The position numbers and the translations under genes were made by a program. The notes below the pieces were generated by a model that did not search any database, was not told where the DNA came from, and saw nothing but the letters and a program-made list of their open reading frames with translations. A DNA stretch of 12,406 nt from Blastocatellia bacterium. Lineage in GTDB: Bacteria > Acidobacteriota > Blastocatellia > Pyrinomonadales > Pyrinomonadaceae. Where the stretch lies: the NCBI GenBank assembly GCA_003175865.1, contig PSRF01000092.1, forward strand, positions 1 to 12,406. The letters are read 5' to 3'. Below are positions 1 through 7,290 of this stretch, piece after piece (the stretch's first letter is position 1; the number at the start of each line of letters is the position of its first letter).

Positions 1-1569
1 CACTACAAGCGAAGCAGGCACACTCGAGTTATGTTGGGTTGGACTCGTCAGATTTTCTGGACCGGGCGCACCTAAACGCTGTCCCGCTCCAGCTGAAGTT
101 CCAATCGTATCGACAAAGATAAAGTCAGCAGCGTTGTTGTTAGTGTCCTGAACCGCACCGCCATTGGGACACTGCCCCATCGTTGTAATCGATCCACCCT
201 TGCCACACATATCGCGATAGAACGAATAATTGATTGAGAGCGGCGTCAGGGCTGGATAACCTGTGCCCTCTTTGTACAGCGTGTTCGCTTCGCTCGTTGA
301 ACCAACGGCGTCGAGTCGATTCGCTAGAGTGAAACTGGCGCCTCCAGTGGAGTTGTTGAAGAGAGCTATACCAGCGTTATCGGGAATGTCGGTGGTATAA
401 GTCGCGTCGCCAGTCGCTGTTGTCCCGTCACCAGCTGGGTAGGCGTCGTAAGCGTAACCAACTGAGTTCACACACAAGTAATGACCAGCAGTGGGTATGA
501 CGGTGCCGTTCGGTACGACACAACGAATAACACCATCAGATGCTGCGAGGGCTAAACCGGAAGACGCATCTGCAGCCTCAACAGTCAAAGGAGATCCAGT
601 CGTGTTATAGAACTCGACGAACTCGTCACTCGCGCCGTTCGGGCCGCGCAAACGAAACTCAGAAATGATTAGCTGACCCGTTGTTGTTGGTGGATTGAAT
701 TCCGTGATATCGAGTGAGACGCCGCCGGCGATAATACCTCCGTTGCCGTCAGTGTCGTCGGTGATGTACAGATTCCACGTTCCATTCGCTTGTGCAGCAG
801 TTAATCCATGAAAAACGCTTGTGAATGTAGCGGCACCCGCCGGGGCAGGTTCACTAAAGGACGCTGGTGCAGGACTCGGAAACGTATCCTGGTTTGTATC
901 GGCGTTGAATGGTTGATAGGTACCACTCGTGAGTGGTCCATCATCTGGAAGCGGCGTGGCACCGCTGTCTGACACGGTGATCGTCAGGTCGGAAACTGCG
1001 TTAGCGCCCCCAACATCAGACCAGAAGTGAAAAGCCTGACCTGATGGCGCAACCAACAACATGTCGAGATCGTCGACATTGTCATGAGTTAGATTGTTAA
1101 TAGTCACAGTAACTGTGTCAACGCTACCGGTTAATCCGAACACATCAATTTCTACCGGATATGGCAATGCAGGTTGTGGATCCGATGTATTGACCGGATC
1201 CATCTGAATAGATGAAGGGTTCGAAAACGACGAAAGCGGTGCTACTTGACGCAACTCCGGCATTATATGAACGCTGGGAGTTCTTGCGGCTCTGGATCTG
1301 GGCCGGGCGGGTGCCGTGATTTGTGTTGGTCTAGCAACCGCTGTTGCGGGATCAGGCGTCGTGAAAGGCGCCAAGACGAGTGTTGGGGCGGAAGTGTTCT
1401 GTTTTTTCTTCTTCGGTTTTTTTGAGCGGCGCGACTTGATGTTTCGGTTTGAATCAATTTGTGCTCGTGAGGAGTTGTTATTTGCAAATACTGCAACTGG
1501 TGAAAGCACCATTATGGCGGCGAGCAACATACAAACACAGTTCGCGAGCCTCGCTGACTTGCGCATCAT
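1..1569 (-). CDS. Secreted protein with P-domain-like and lamin-tail domains (C-terminus beyond the window)
   Basis: The frame stays open for 523 codons from ATG at 1569 to the left edge, so the C-terminus is missing. Residues 1-29 form a signal peptide with a hydrophobic core and an AVFA^N-like cleavage site, so the product is exported. A Lys/Arg-rich patch (about 45-57) and a Pro/Thr/Ala linker follow. Residues about 136-290 resemble the proprotein-convertase P domain, with the typical NGTWNLYITDD near 262-272. From about 299 (LIISEFRLRGP) there is a lamin-tail domain with conserved DEFVEFYN. Lamin-tail domains in bacteria occur on secreted or surface proteins; the exact role is unknown. 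It is a paralogue of the gene at 1860-3380, nearly identical over stretches such as the TSEANTLYKEGTGYPALTP block. Two ATGs stand in tandem (1569 and 1566); AGGAG lies 3 and 6 nt before them, so 1566 may be the real start. Confidence 0.88.
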   Translation of the reverse strand, partial: MMRKSARLANCVCMLLAAIMVLSPVAVFANNNSSRAQIDSNRNIKSRRSKKPKKKKQNTSAPTLVLAPFTTPDPATAVARPTQITAPARPRSRAARTPSVHIMPELRQVAPLSSFSNPSSIQMDPVNTSDPQPALPYPVEIDVFGLTGSVDTVTVTINNLTHDNVDDLDMLLVAPSGQAFHFWSDVGGANAVSDLTITVSDSGATPLPDDGPLTSGTYQPFNADTNQDTFPSPAPASFSEPAPAGAATFTSVFHGLTAAQANGTWNLYITDDTDGNGGIIAGGVSLDITEFNPPTTTGQLIISEFRLRGPNGASDEFVEFYNTTGSPLTVEAADASSGLALAASDGVIRCVVPNGTVIPTAGHYLCVNSVGYAYDAYPAGDGTTATGDATYTTDIPDNAGIALFNNSTGGASFTLANRLDAVGSTSEANTLYKEGTGYPALTPLSINYSFYRDMCGKGGSITTMGQCPNGGAVQDTNNNAADFIFVDTIGTSAGAGQRLGAPGPENLTSPTQHNSSVPASLVV

Positions 1570-1634
1570 GTTCTCCTGCTTTTATCTGCAAAAATAGTGG
1601 GGCGCTCGATGACAACCTGACCTTGCTGTTTTGA

Positions 1635-1663
1635 AAACTAACACCGGCTGTAGAGGCAGTCAA
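1635..1663 (-). promoter_or_regulatory. Predicted sigma70-type promoter of the leftmost lamin-tail gene
   Basis: On the minus strand a -35 TTGACT (1658-1663) is followed after 17 nt by TAGTTT (1635-1640), preceded by TG as in an extended -10. It implies a leader of about 60 nt before the ATG at 1569. The same pattern, TTGAC plus TGnTAG, precedes the paralogue at 3380 and the gene at 9458, which strengthens the call. The -10 matches the consensus poorly by itself. Confidence 0.5.
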
Positions 1664-1701
1664 CGTTTTCTTTTTTCTGACGTTCGCCGCTTTTGAGTTA
1701 G

Positions 1702-1788
1702 AGAACCGGAGCGGTAGCGACGGGTAGCACAACGTTTAAGTTTCGTTCAAGTTGAGTGCTCCTACCGGTCGCTACCGCTCCGGGTTCT
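1702..1788. repeat. Long imperfect inverted repeat (REP-like candidate)
   Basis: Two arms face each other between the two lamin-tail genes. The core is a perfect 14-bp match: GGAGCGGTAGCGAC at 1708-1721 against its reverse complement at 1768-1781. Outer flanks AGAACC (1702-1707) and GGTTCT (1783-1788) also pair. Inner pairing continues through GGTAG/CTACC and GCAC/GTGC with small bulges. No transposase is nearby. It could be a dispersed REP-type element or a folded RNA/DNA structure; copy number in the genome cannot be judged from this window. Confidence 0.7.
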
Positions 1789-1800
1789 GTAATAGCCGCA

Positions 1801-1832
1801 CAAAAAAGGAGAGGCGACGTGCGGCCTCTCCT
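1801..1832 (-). terminator. Intrinsic terminator of the 1860-3380 gene
   Basis: A perfect 9-bp stem, AGGAGAGGC (1807-1815) with GCCTCTCCT (1824-1832), encloses an 8-nt loop. Read on the minus strand it is followed by TTTTTTG. It begins 28 nt after the stop codon at 1860, exactly where the terminator of that gene should be. Confidence 0.88.
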
Positions 1833-1859
1833 CGTCAGATTACTGTTTGCCAAGTTCAA

Positions 1860-3380
1860 TTATGGTAGCGACTCGACATTTATATAAAACTTGAAGCTAC
1901 CGGTCTGTTGAATTCCAAGCAAAAATCGAACGTCGAGCGATGCACCATTGGCAAGTGGCGTCCCTAACGTTACGGTGCCGGAGGACATCGATGAGTTGAA
2001 ACCTCCACCGTTTGGCTGGCTGGGAGGTTGCTCAAGAGTCGTACCTTGAACTGTGATGTTGCTCGTCCCCGATCCACACGGCGGTCGATCAACTGTAACG
2101 ACCACTGCAGTCGAAGTTCGTGGTCGTAAATCGGCAATGCCACTTGGCGCAGGGAAGGTAGTCAGATCGATTACACGCCATCGGAGGCGCGTCACGTTAC
2201 CGCCAGTGTTATTTGTGACTGTTCTGCGAATATCCAGCGTACCGAATGTTGAATTATTGGGTGGATCTGAAGTGAAATCGCGAACGCGATTCGGTGGGCT
2301 TGCAGCAGCAACACAAGTATCCAACAGGTTAACGGCAAATGAAGGGTTACGCTGGATAGGAGACGACAGGTTCTCCGGCCCCGGTGCGCCCAAGCGCTGA
2401 CCAGCACCTGCTGAGGTGCCATTCGTATCGACAAAAATGAAGTCCGCGGCGTTGTTGTTTGTATCTTTCGGAGTGCTTATCGTACATTGCCCGAATGTCG
2501 TGATAGAACCACCTTTCCCACAGGTATCTCGATAGAATGAGTAATCGATGGAAAAGGGTGTCAACGCCGGATAGCCCGTTCCCTCCTTGTAGAGGGTATT
2601 GGCTTCGGAAGTGGAACCGACGGCATCCATTCTATTCGCCAAGTTAAAATTAGCGGCGATGGAGGTATTAAAGATGGCAATGCCGGCGTTATCCGGAATG
2701 TCTGTTGTATATGTCGCGTCGCCGGTGGCAGTTGTACCGTTTCCAGCGGGATAAGAGGCAAGGCTGTACGCAAGGCTGTTGACGCACAGGTAATGTCCTC
2801 TATTTGGAATTACAGTGCCGTTAGGAATGACACAACGGGCAGCACCGTCAGAAGCGGCTATCGCATAGCCTGTACCCCCTCCTGCCACAGTGTGATCGGC
2901 ACCACTATTGTTATAGATTTCAATGAATTCATCGTTCATTCCGCTCGGGCCCCGCAGCCGAAACTCGGAGATAATCAGTCCACTCGGAGATGGGCCACTA
3001 GGTCCCGGTACAGTAGCAGGCAAAGTATGAACCCCGATTACTTTTGTGGCTCTTGATGAATTTTTTGGTGTTTCAACTGGGGTTGTGGGAGCTACATCCA
3101 CTGATTCCATGATGACTGGAGTGGTTGGAGCCGTCGCAGTAGCTGGGCTGCTCTGCGTCGGTGCACTCAATATGACGTACGGAAAATTGGTATTAGAGTT
3201 GTTCTTCTTTCGCCTTTTTGAACCCCGCTTCGTCTTTGTTGCTGTCCTGTCAGCATTACTTCCATTACTTCCATTCTGTTCCTGGAAGCTGCCGTTACGT
3301 GCGAAGCCAGCAGCTGAAAAGATCAAAATAATCGCAACTCCAGCTATAAGACTGGCCGAGGGTCGAACTGTTTGTTGCAT
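1860..3380 (-). CDS. Secreted lamin-tail domain protein
   Basis: 506 residues. The start is ATG at 3380 because AAGGAG (3388-3393) lies 7 nt upstream and a clean signal peptide follows (hydrophobic core about 10-25, cleavage near GFA^R at 27). The frame extends 39 nt further upstream, but that part has no ribosome site and would spoil the signal peptide. After export come an Asn/Ser/Gly linker and a basic patch (KRGSKRRKK, about 51-59), then a Thr/Pro-rich stretch. The lamin-tail domain starts near 134 (GLIISEFRLRGP) and has DEFIEIYNN. The C-terminal part, about 330-506, looks like a beta-sandwich with no recognisable catalytic motif. The paralogue at 1-1569 shares most of the lamin-tail region but has an extra P-domain-like module that is absent here. 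Function unknown; a surface or adhesive role is only a guess. Confidence 0.9.
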   Translation of the reverse strand: MQQTVRPSASLIAGVAIILIFSAAGFARNGSFQEQNGSNGSNADRTATKTKRGSKRRKKNNSNTNFPYVILSAPTQSSPATATAPTTPVIMESVDVAPTTPVETPKNSSRATKVIGVHTLPATVPGPSGPSPSGLIISEFRLRGPSGMNDEFIEIYNNSGADHTVAGGGTGYAIAASDGAARCVIPNGTVIPNRGHYLCVNSLAYSLASYPAGNGTTATGDATYTTDIPDNAGIAIFNTSIAANFNLANRMDAVGSTSEANTLYKEGTGYPALTPFSIDYSFYRDTCGKGGSITTFGQCTISTPKDTNNNAADFIFVDTNGTSAGAGQRLGAPGPENLSSPIQRNPSFAVNLLDTCVAAASPPNRVRDFTSDPPNNSTFGTLDIRRTVTNNTGGNVTRLRWRVIDLTTFPAPSGIADLRPRTSTAVVVTVDRPPCGSGTSNITVQGTTLEQPPSQPNGGGFNSSMSSGTVTLGTPLANGASLDVRFLLGIQQTGSFKFYINVESLP

Positions 3381-3387
3381 GTTTTTT

Positions 3388-3393
3388 CTCCTT
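3388..3393 (-). promoter_or_regulatory. Ribosome binding site AAGGAG deciding the start at 3380
   Basis: AAGGAG on the minus strand sits 7 nt before the ATG at 3380. It supports this start over the upstream in-frame one at 3419. Confidence 0.8.
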
Positions 3394-3394
3394 A

Positions 3395-3407
3395 GGTTGG
3401 TCCAACC
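3395..3407. promoter_or_regulatory. Perfect 13-bp palindrome next to the ribosome site
   Basis: GGTTGG-T-CCAACC is a perfect odd palindrome one base upstream of the AAGGAG of the 3380 gene. It could be an operator half of a pair with the palindrome at 3414-3426, or fold as a 5-bp RNA hairpin that affects ribosome access. No known regulator is recognised. Confidence 0.45.
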
Positions 3408-3413
3408 GGGCTG

Positions 3414-3426
3414 GCCCACTGTGGGC
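3414..3426. promoter_or_regulatory. Second perfect 13-bp palindrome at the predicted transcription start
   Basis: GCCCAC-T-GTGGGC lies 5 nt downstream of the predicted -10 (3432-3437), so it overlaps the expected transcription start. Its centre is 19 bp from that of the palindrome at 3395-3407. Position fits an operator; the sequence differs from its neighbour, so two sites of one factor are not assured. Confidence 0.42.
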
Positions 3427-3431
3427 TAAAA

Positions 3432-3461
3432 ACGCTAACATTTTGAAATCAATCGAGTCAA
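3432..3461 (-). promoter_or_regulatory. Predicted promoter of the 3380 lamin-tail gene
   Basis: TTGACT (3456-3461) and TAGCGT (3432-3437), 18 nt apart, with TG before the -10. CGTTGACT and TGTTAG are shared exactly with the promoter of the paralogue at 1635-1663. It lies between the end of the RiPP-like operon (3496) and the gene, so the lamin-tail gene is probably a separate unit, although no terminator is visible after 3496. Confidence 0.5.
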
Positions 3462-3495
3462 CGAAAATTTTTTTAACGATATGTACGCAAAGTGT

Positions 3496-4398
3496 TTAAC
3501 GATCGCGTGTCTCGACAGGTTGAACTGATTGTCTTAGCTTCGCAGCGACTCGATCCCAGTTGACAAACACCAGGTAGGAAATCAGGAAGTATGGAAAGAA
3601 CACATTCATCACCGGCAAAGTTGTGAGATGAAAGACAACTCCGAACCCAAGAATCCACCAACGAATTCGTCGAAAGAGAACTGTTAACGGAAAGAGCAGC
3701 TCCCACAACAGAACAACACCAACAATGTACGGTAGAAGCCAACGCACTTGCGGCAGCAGGAAGGCCAAACGGAAGTTTGTGTCATGCAAGTTGTCGAGTG
3801 AGTGATAAATCGCCAGCGTCGGTAGGTTGTCCACTGCGAAGTATTTGAGGCCGGCCACACGTAACTTCACGAGTGCAGAACTGAAGTAAGCCCAGGCCAG
3901 GAGAAGCTGCATTAACAAGATCGGATATGAATAAACAAATGACGATGACTTTGGGGATTTTCTTTCGGACCATCTATCGAGTGAAAACGAGTCACCGCAC
4001 GGACTAAACGCAAGCACGCATAAAAAGTAGACTCCGATCATCTCATCGTGATTAAAGTGGCCAAAACTTCGCACCAATCCTTCATAGAAGACTACAAACA
4101 GGAAAGAAACCTTCGTAGTTAACGAAGTCAGATAACCAGCCGTGCTTAGCAGCAACGAGAGAATCATGACCCACTTGAGAACGGTCATGGTAGCTGGGTT
4201 CAATAACTGGTCATAAAAACTCCAGGGCAATAACTTCATGGCCCCCACTGGACGAAGAATTGTCGTAGGTAACTGACCGAGATCTGAAAAGGAGGTGACA
4301 AGAATCGTGATCAGGAAAGCGCCGTGCATGACGGAACGCATGATGCCAAGCGACAACGCACTCCCAGGCACGATGCGGTTTACAATTCTTTGCGCCAC
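3496..4398 (-). CDS. HTTM-type (vitamin K-dependent carboxylase-like) integral membrane protein
   Basis: 300 residues with several strongly hydrophobic segments (roughly 20-38, 72-92, 95-110, 118-133, 158-176, 220-241, 246-263, 264-280). The layout resembles HTTM/DoxX-like proteins. Family-like marks are HFNHDE (114-119) before a helix ending AFSPC, then AYFSSALVKL (170-179), and WELLFPLTVLFRRIRWW (232-248) followed by a helix carrying H257. Eukaryotic relatives carboxylate glutamate; bacterial HTTM proteins are mostly of unknown activity. It is the last gene of the operon that begins with the RiPP-like precursor, and its GTG start overlaps the preceding gene by 19 nt, so translation is probably coupled. 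It may modify, cleave or move the matured peptide at the membrane; this is inference. A later ATG (M20 or M24) would cut into the first hydrophobic segment. Confidence 0.85.
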   Translation of the reverse strand: MAQRIVNRIVPGSALSLGIMRSVMHGAFLITILVTSFSDLGQLPTTILRPVGAMKLLPWSFYDQLLNPATMTVLKWVMILSLLLSTAGYLTSLTTKVSFLFVVFYEGLVRSFGHFNHDEMIGVYFLCVLAFSPCGDSFSLDRWSERKSPKSSSFVYSYPILLMQLLLAWAYFSSALVKLRVAGLKYFAVDNLPTLAIYHSLDNLHDTNFRLAFLLPQVRWLLPYIVGVVLLWELLFPLTVLFRRIRWWILGFGVVFHLTTLPVMNVFFPYFLISYLVFVNWDRVAAKLRQSVQPVETRDR

Positions 4399-4928
4399 GA
4401 TTCTATGAATTTGTCGAAGCGGTTGTAATCGCCACTTTCCCAGCGATACATATCAAGCCGAATTGCGCGCAGACGGTTTGGCGAGTCTGCCGGTTGGCGC
4501 TCGTTGTATATCTGGCCCCACGCCTGAAGGAGATCTGACATACGTGCGCCGGCTGGAAGCGCATCGAGCCCGCCGACCTGCAAAAGCAGGTGCTCGTTAT
4601 CTGGGTGAAGAGTCGAGAGTTTGAAGTTGTCGTTGTTCGCCGTCGCAGCGACCAACCCCCATGTACGTCCGTACAGGGCATTCGTCAGCTTTGCGCCTCG
4701 AATATCGACAGTGTTACCGCCGACTGTCTCGCCTCGCAGGATGAAGTACGTGCGACTGCGTTGAAGTTCCCCACCAGCCTGCATCATGTTCCAAACTGCA
4801 ACGGGATAAGTGTTCGTCACACGCACAAACGCTACTAGCAACGGGAGGAAGATGGCCACCGTTAAGACTGCGTACTGAACAATGAAACGAAACTCAGAAG
4901 TATGATGTTGTTCGGACTGAGAAGCCAC
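4380..4928 (-). CDS. Single-pass membrane protein of unknown function, partner of the HTTM protein
   Basis: 182 residues, GTG start 3 nt after the stop codon of the PqqD-like gene, end overlapping the HTTM gene by 19 nt. A hydrophilic N-terminus rich in His/Gln/Ser is followed by one membrane helix at about 18-36. The remaining 145 residues are soluble, probably outside the cytoplasm given the single anchor, with a Trp-rich end (W137, W163, W178). I see no catalytic motif and do not recognise the family. Small single-pass proteins are often encoded beside HTTM proteins, so a two-protein membrane unit is plausible. The tight spacing on both sides puts it within the peptide-modification operon. 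Confidence 0.78.
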   Translation of the reverse strand: MASQSEQHHTSEFRFIVQYAVLTVAIFLPLLVAFVRVTNTYPVAVWNMMQAGGELQRSRTYFILRGETVGGNTVDIRGAKLTNALYGRTWGLVAATANNDNFKLSTLHPDNEHLLLQVGGLDALPAGARMSDLLQAWGQIYNERQPADSPNRLRAIRLDMYRWESGDYNRFDKFIESWRKEL

Positions 4929-4931
4929 AAG

Positions 4932-5204
4932 CTATTCAGATGTGACGAGTTTGTAGGATTGAAAGTTTCCCAGCAGTTTTTCGACACTGCGCTTCGCGTG
5001 GTCGAGGCTTATTTCATATTCCGTCGTAACCTGCCCGACGATTTCGTCCACTGTCTTGCCCTGTTCCAATCCTTTCCAAACCAGCATTGCAGTTTCGTTT
5101 AACTGGTAGTACTTCTTTGTGTTCAGATCGACAAGAATGCCTTCCGTACCATCGAAGTCAGTGAACACTATGTGCTTGCCGGGAAGAATACTTGTTGAAT
5201 TCAC
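4932..5204 (-). CDS. PqqD-like peptide chaperone (RiPP recognition element)
   Basis: 90 residues, the usual length of a stand-alone PqqD-type protein. The fold signature is visible: an N-terminal beta strand region ending in ILVDLNTKKYYQLNETA (23-39), then helices MLVWKGLEQGKTVDEIV (40-56), and a C-terminal helical part covering TEYEISLDHAKRSVEKLL (61-78). PqqD-type proteins bind the leader of a ribosomal peptide and present it to a modifying enzyme, often a radical SAM protein. Here the radical SAM gene is two genes upstream and the proposed precursor heads the same operon. The start is GTG; 6 nt separate it from the TAA of the sulfotransferase-like gene. No other start leaves the first strand intact. 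Confidence 0.88.
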   Translation of the reverse strand: MNSTSILPGKHIVFTDFDGTEGILVDLNTKKYYQLNETAMLVWKGLEQGKTVDEIVGQVTTEYEISLDHAKRSVEKLLGNFQSYKLVTSE

Positions 5205-5210
5205 TTTAAT

Positions 5211-6206
5211 TTACCAACCTTTATCAACCTGCGCCTCTGTTTGTTCGAGAACGTCATAGGCGCGAACGGCCCATTGTTCCACTAGATCCCTAACAAGTTT
5301 TGTGGCAGACCTGCGCTTCATATCTGAGTCATTTACGAACGATAGTGATTGTGAAGCATCCTTTGAGTAAACTGCCGTAGCTCTTTGTATCGCGTCAGCT
5401 TCTTCTCGAGACGCTTCGACGTTGAAAAATTCTAACGCGCTGAGAATTCTTGATGTCGATAACCGGCGGTAATTAAGCAACAGCGATCGGTCGTTAGCAA
5501 GCTGTTGCGCCGCCGAATAGAAACTTGCGATGGATCTTACACAAAGTTCCTCATCTGACATCGTTCGAATCGTGTCGATGGAAACACCTATGATCGCTGC
5601 AAGCACGCGTCGGTCGGGATCCAAAAGCCACTCCGGTTTTGTTGTCAGGTTTGACACTGCAGTTTCAACCGGATCGCGATAGAGAAATACGCACGGGACA
5701 TTAGGCCATATACGGCGAATGCGTTGCACCTGACTTGTACTACAACAGGACCACTTCACAAACAGACGTCGCTCGTCGCCTGTTCGTCTTTGACCAAAAG
5801 CACTAACAACAGCTCGAAGAATGACTGAATAAATACTCTCCTTACCTGCATCTGTCATAAGGCGAACCACCAACTTGTCGATTGCACTCGCTTCAGACAC
5901 AACGATTGCGTCTTTGATGCAACGGAGTGCATTCGAAATTAGGGTTGAACCGCACCGCGATGAATGAAAAATAAACCCATCTGGCTTGATAGTTTCTGCT
6001 AGTTTTTCAAGTTGCAGGGCTGCATCAAAATCGCTGAACCATTCAATAGGCTTGGGCTGTTTCGTGCGAAGACGTTCGACGGTTTGCTGAAAAAAAGGTT
6101 CGGAAAACTCTTCACCATTCGCGTTCATCCATAACAAGCCAGGCCGCCCTTCCGACACCACGGCATCAATGGGCACCCATCCCTTTAGGTTTTGAACGTC
6201 AACCAT
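5211..6206 (-). CDS. Sulfotransferase-like protein
   Basis: 331 residues from ATG at 6206, 4 nt after the radical SAM stop. The frame runs 54 codons further upstream, but that part overlaps the radical SAM gene and is basic and unlike the family, so I reject it. FIFHSSRCGSTL (78-89) matches the 5'-phosphosulfate loop of PAPS-dependent sulfotransferases, and FLYRDPVETAVS (174-185) matches the 3'-phosphate site with R177 and S185. These enzymes move sulfate from PAPS to a hydroxyl or amine. The proposed precursor has no tyrosine, so the acceptor would be Ser/Thr, a modified residue, or another molecule. Related sulfotransferase-like genes occur in some RiPP clusters next to kinases. Catalytic activity is not proven, since many family members are uncharacterised. 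Confidence 0.85.
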   Translation of the reverse strand: MVDVQNLKGWVPIDAVVSEGRPGLLWMNANGEEFSEPFFQQTVERLRTKQPKPIEWFSDFDAALQLEKLAETIKPDGFIFHSSRCGSTLISNALRCIKDAIVVSEASAIDKLVVRLMTDAGKESIYSVILRAVVSAFGQRRTGDERRLFVKWSCCSTSQVQRIRRIWPNVPCVFLYRDPVETAVSNLTTKPEWLLDPDRRVLAAIIGVSIDTIRTMSDEELCVRSIASFYSAAQQLANDRSLLLNYRRLSTSRILSALEFFNVEASREEADAIQRATAVYSKDASQSLSFVNDSDMKRRSATKLVRDLVEQWAVRAYDVLEQTEAQVDKGW

Positions 6207-6210
6207 GATT

Positions 6211-7290
6211 TCAGTGAATACTGTTGAAGACAGGCAAGCTGCGGATTCCTGGTTCCTCAGTATCTGTCGAATTGTGCCAGGGAACCTTGGTGAACGAATG
6301 CAAACAAAAGAGACACGGAGACCCGGTGAAGAGATCTGGAGTAACACCCTCCGCTTGCATCGTCGCAAGTCTGTTGATCCGCTTTTGATGTTGGGCTAAC
6401 GACAGGTCCTGCATTTTTTGGTGGGCTTCAACGAACGGCTCAACATTCAAATCCGCAACAACATCTGTCTCATCAGTGCCATTTCGAAAGCCCGACAAAT
6501 TGCAGCAAAGCGAGAGACGTCCTCGATAGTCGATATTCATACTCGTTCCGGCCAAAGGGGAACACGGAGGTTGCGCATCGATGTTGTAGTACCCGACGTC
6601 AATCGCGACGTTCATCTTGAAGATCCGCGACAATACAGCGACTTCTTCTTCGACAAGTCTGCGCTCGTCAAGAGCTAGAGAAGTGTTGTCTATTTCAGCG
6701 GAAGTTGGCATCGTGTGAACAAAGTGAAGTGCATTTGCCCCCATGCGAGCCGCGAAAATCGCGATCTGTTCCAGTTGGTCAGAGTTGTCGCGACGAACCA
6801 CGACCTTGATTGCAAAGGGCAAGCTCGAGAAATGACAACGCGCAAACGCGCGTACCAGTCGATCAAACGAACCGCCACCTCGCCAGCGATCATTTTCCTC
6901 ACGCGTGATCCCGTCCAAACTGAATGCGACATGGGTCACGGAATCACGATGAGCCGCAATAGCCGGCCACACTCTTTCGAAATGCCAACCATTCGTCACA
7001 AAACTGGACTTCATACCTGACTCAGCAACAGCCGATAGTACGGTCTCAAATTCTGGATGCAGAGTCGGTTCCCCACCTGTAAAAATGACACGTGTTGTAC
7101 CAGCAACCCGCTTCGCATCAGACAAAACTTTCCTTAGCACTGGGACGGAAAGGAATTCTGGTTTTGAATTGTACAGAGCGTCTTCGGCGCGAAAACAGTA
7201 GCTACAGTGCAGGTTGCAGATGTTGACGAGTTCGATAGTGAGGCGTTGAGGTCCGTAATCGTTAGTGAAGGCTGTTTCAGAGTGAATCAT
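6211..7290 (-). CDS. Radical SAM peptide-modifying enzyme with SPASM-like C-terminal cysteines
   Basis: 359 residues. ATG at 7290 overlaps the TGA of the kinase-like gene (ATGA); the frame extends upstream to 7329, inside that gene, without a ribosome site. CNLHCSYC at 25-32 is the CxxxCxxC that binds the SAM-cleaving iron-sulfur cluster, and TGGEP (71-75) contacts SAM. The core barrel covers about 14-235. Beyond it C243, C262, C263, C326 and C329 suggest one or two auxiliary clusters, as in SPASM or twitch-type enzymes that modify peptides or proteins; NIDYRGRLSLCC (252-263) fits the usual glycine-before-cysteine pattern. With a PqqD-like protein and a putative precursor in the operon, it probably installs a carbon-centred change such as a crosslink or epimerisation. 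A thioether to Cys is excluded because the precursor has no Cys. Confidence 0.93.
   Translation of the reverse strand: MIHSETAFTNDYGPQRLTIELVNICNLHCSYCFRAEDALYNSKPEFLSVPVLRKVLSDAKRVAGTTRVIFTGGEPTLHPEFETVLSAVAESGMKSSFVTNGWHFERVWPAIAAHRDSVTHVAFSLDGITREENDRWRGGGSFDRLVRAFARCHFSSLPFAIKVVVRRDNSDQLEQIAIFAARMGANALHFVHTMPTSAEIDNTSLALDERRLVEEEVAVLSRIFKMNVAIDVGYYNIDAQPPCSPLAGTSMNIDYRGRLSLCCNLSGFRNGTDETDVVADLNVEPFVEAHQKMQDLSLAQHQKRINRLATMQAEGVTPDLFTGSPCLFCLHSFTKVPWHNSTDTEEPGIRSLPVFNSIH

Noticed and set aside
1316..1597. Plus-strand open frame of 93 codons
   Set aside because: It is antisense to the signal peptide and linker of the minus-strand lamin-tail gene, has no ribosome site and resembles no protein.
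3471..3503. Direct repeat TTTAACGAT around the end of the HTTM gene
   Set aside because: Only 9 bp in two copies, A/T-rich, with no palindrome or T-run; likely chance and not a terminator.
6207..6368. N-terminal extension of the sulfotransferase-like frame
   Set aside because: It overlaps the radical SAM gene in another frame; the ATG at 6206 directly after that gene fits family length and operon spacing.
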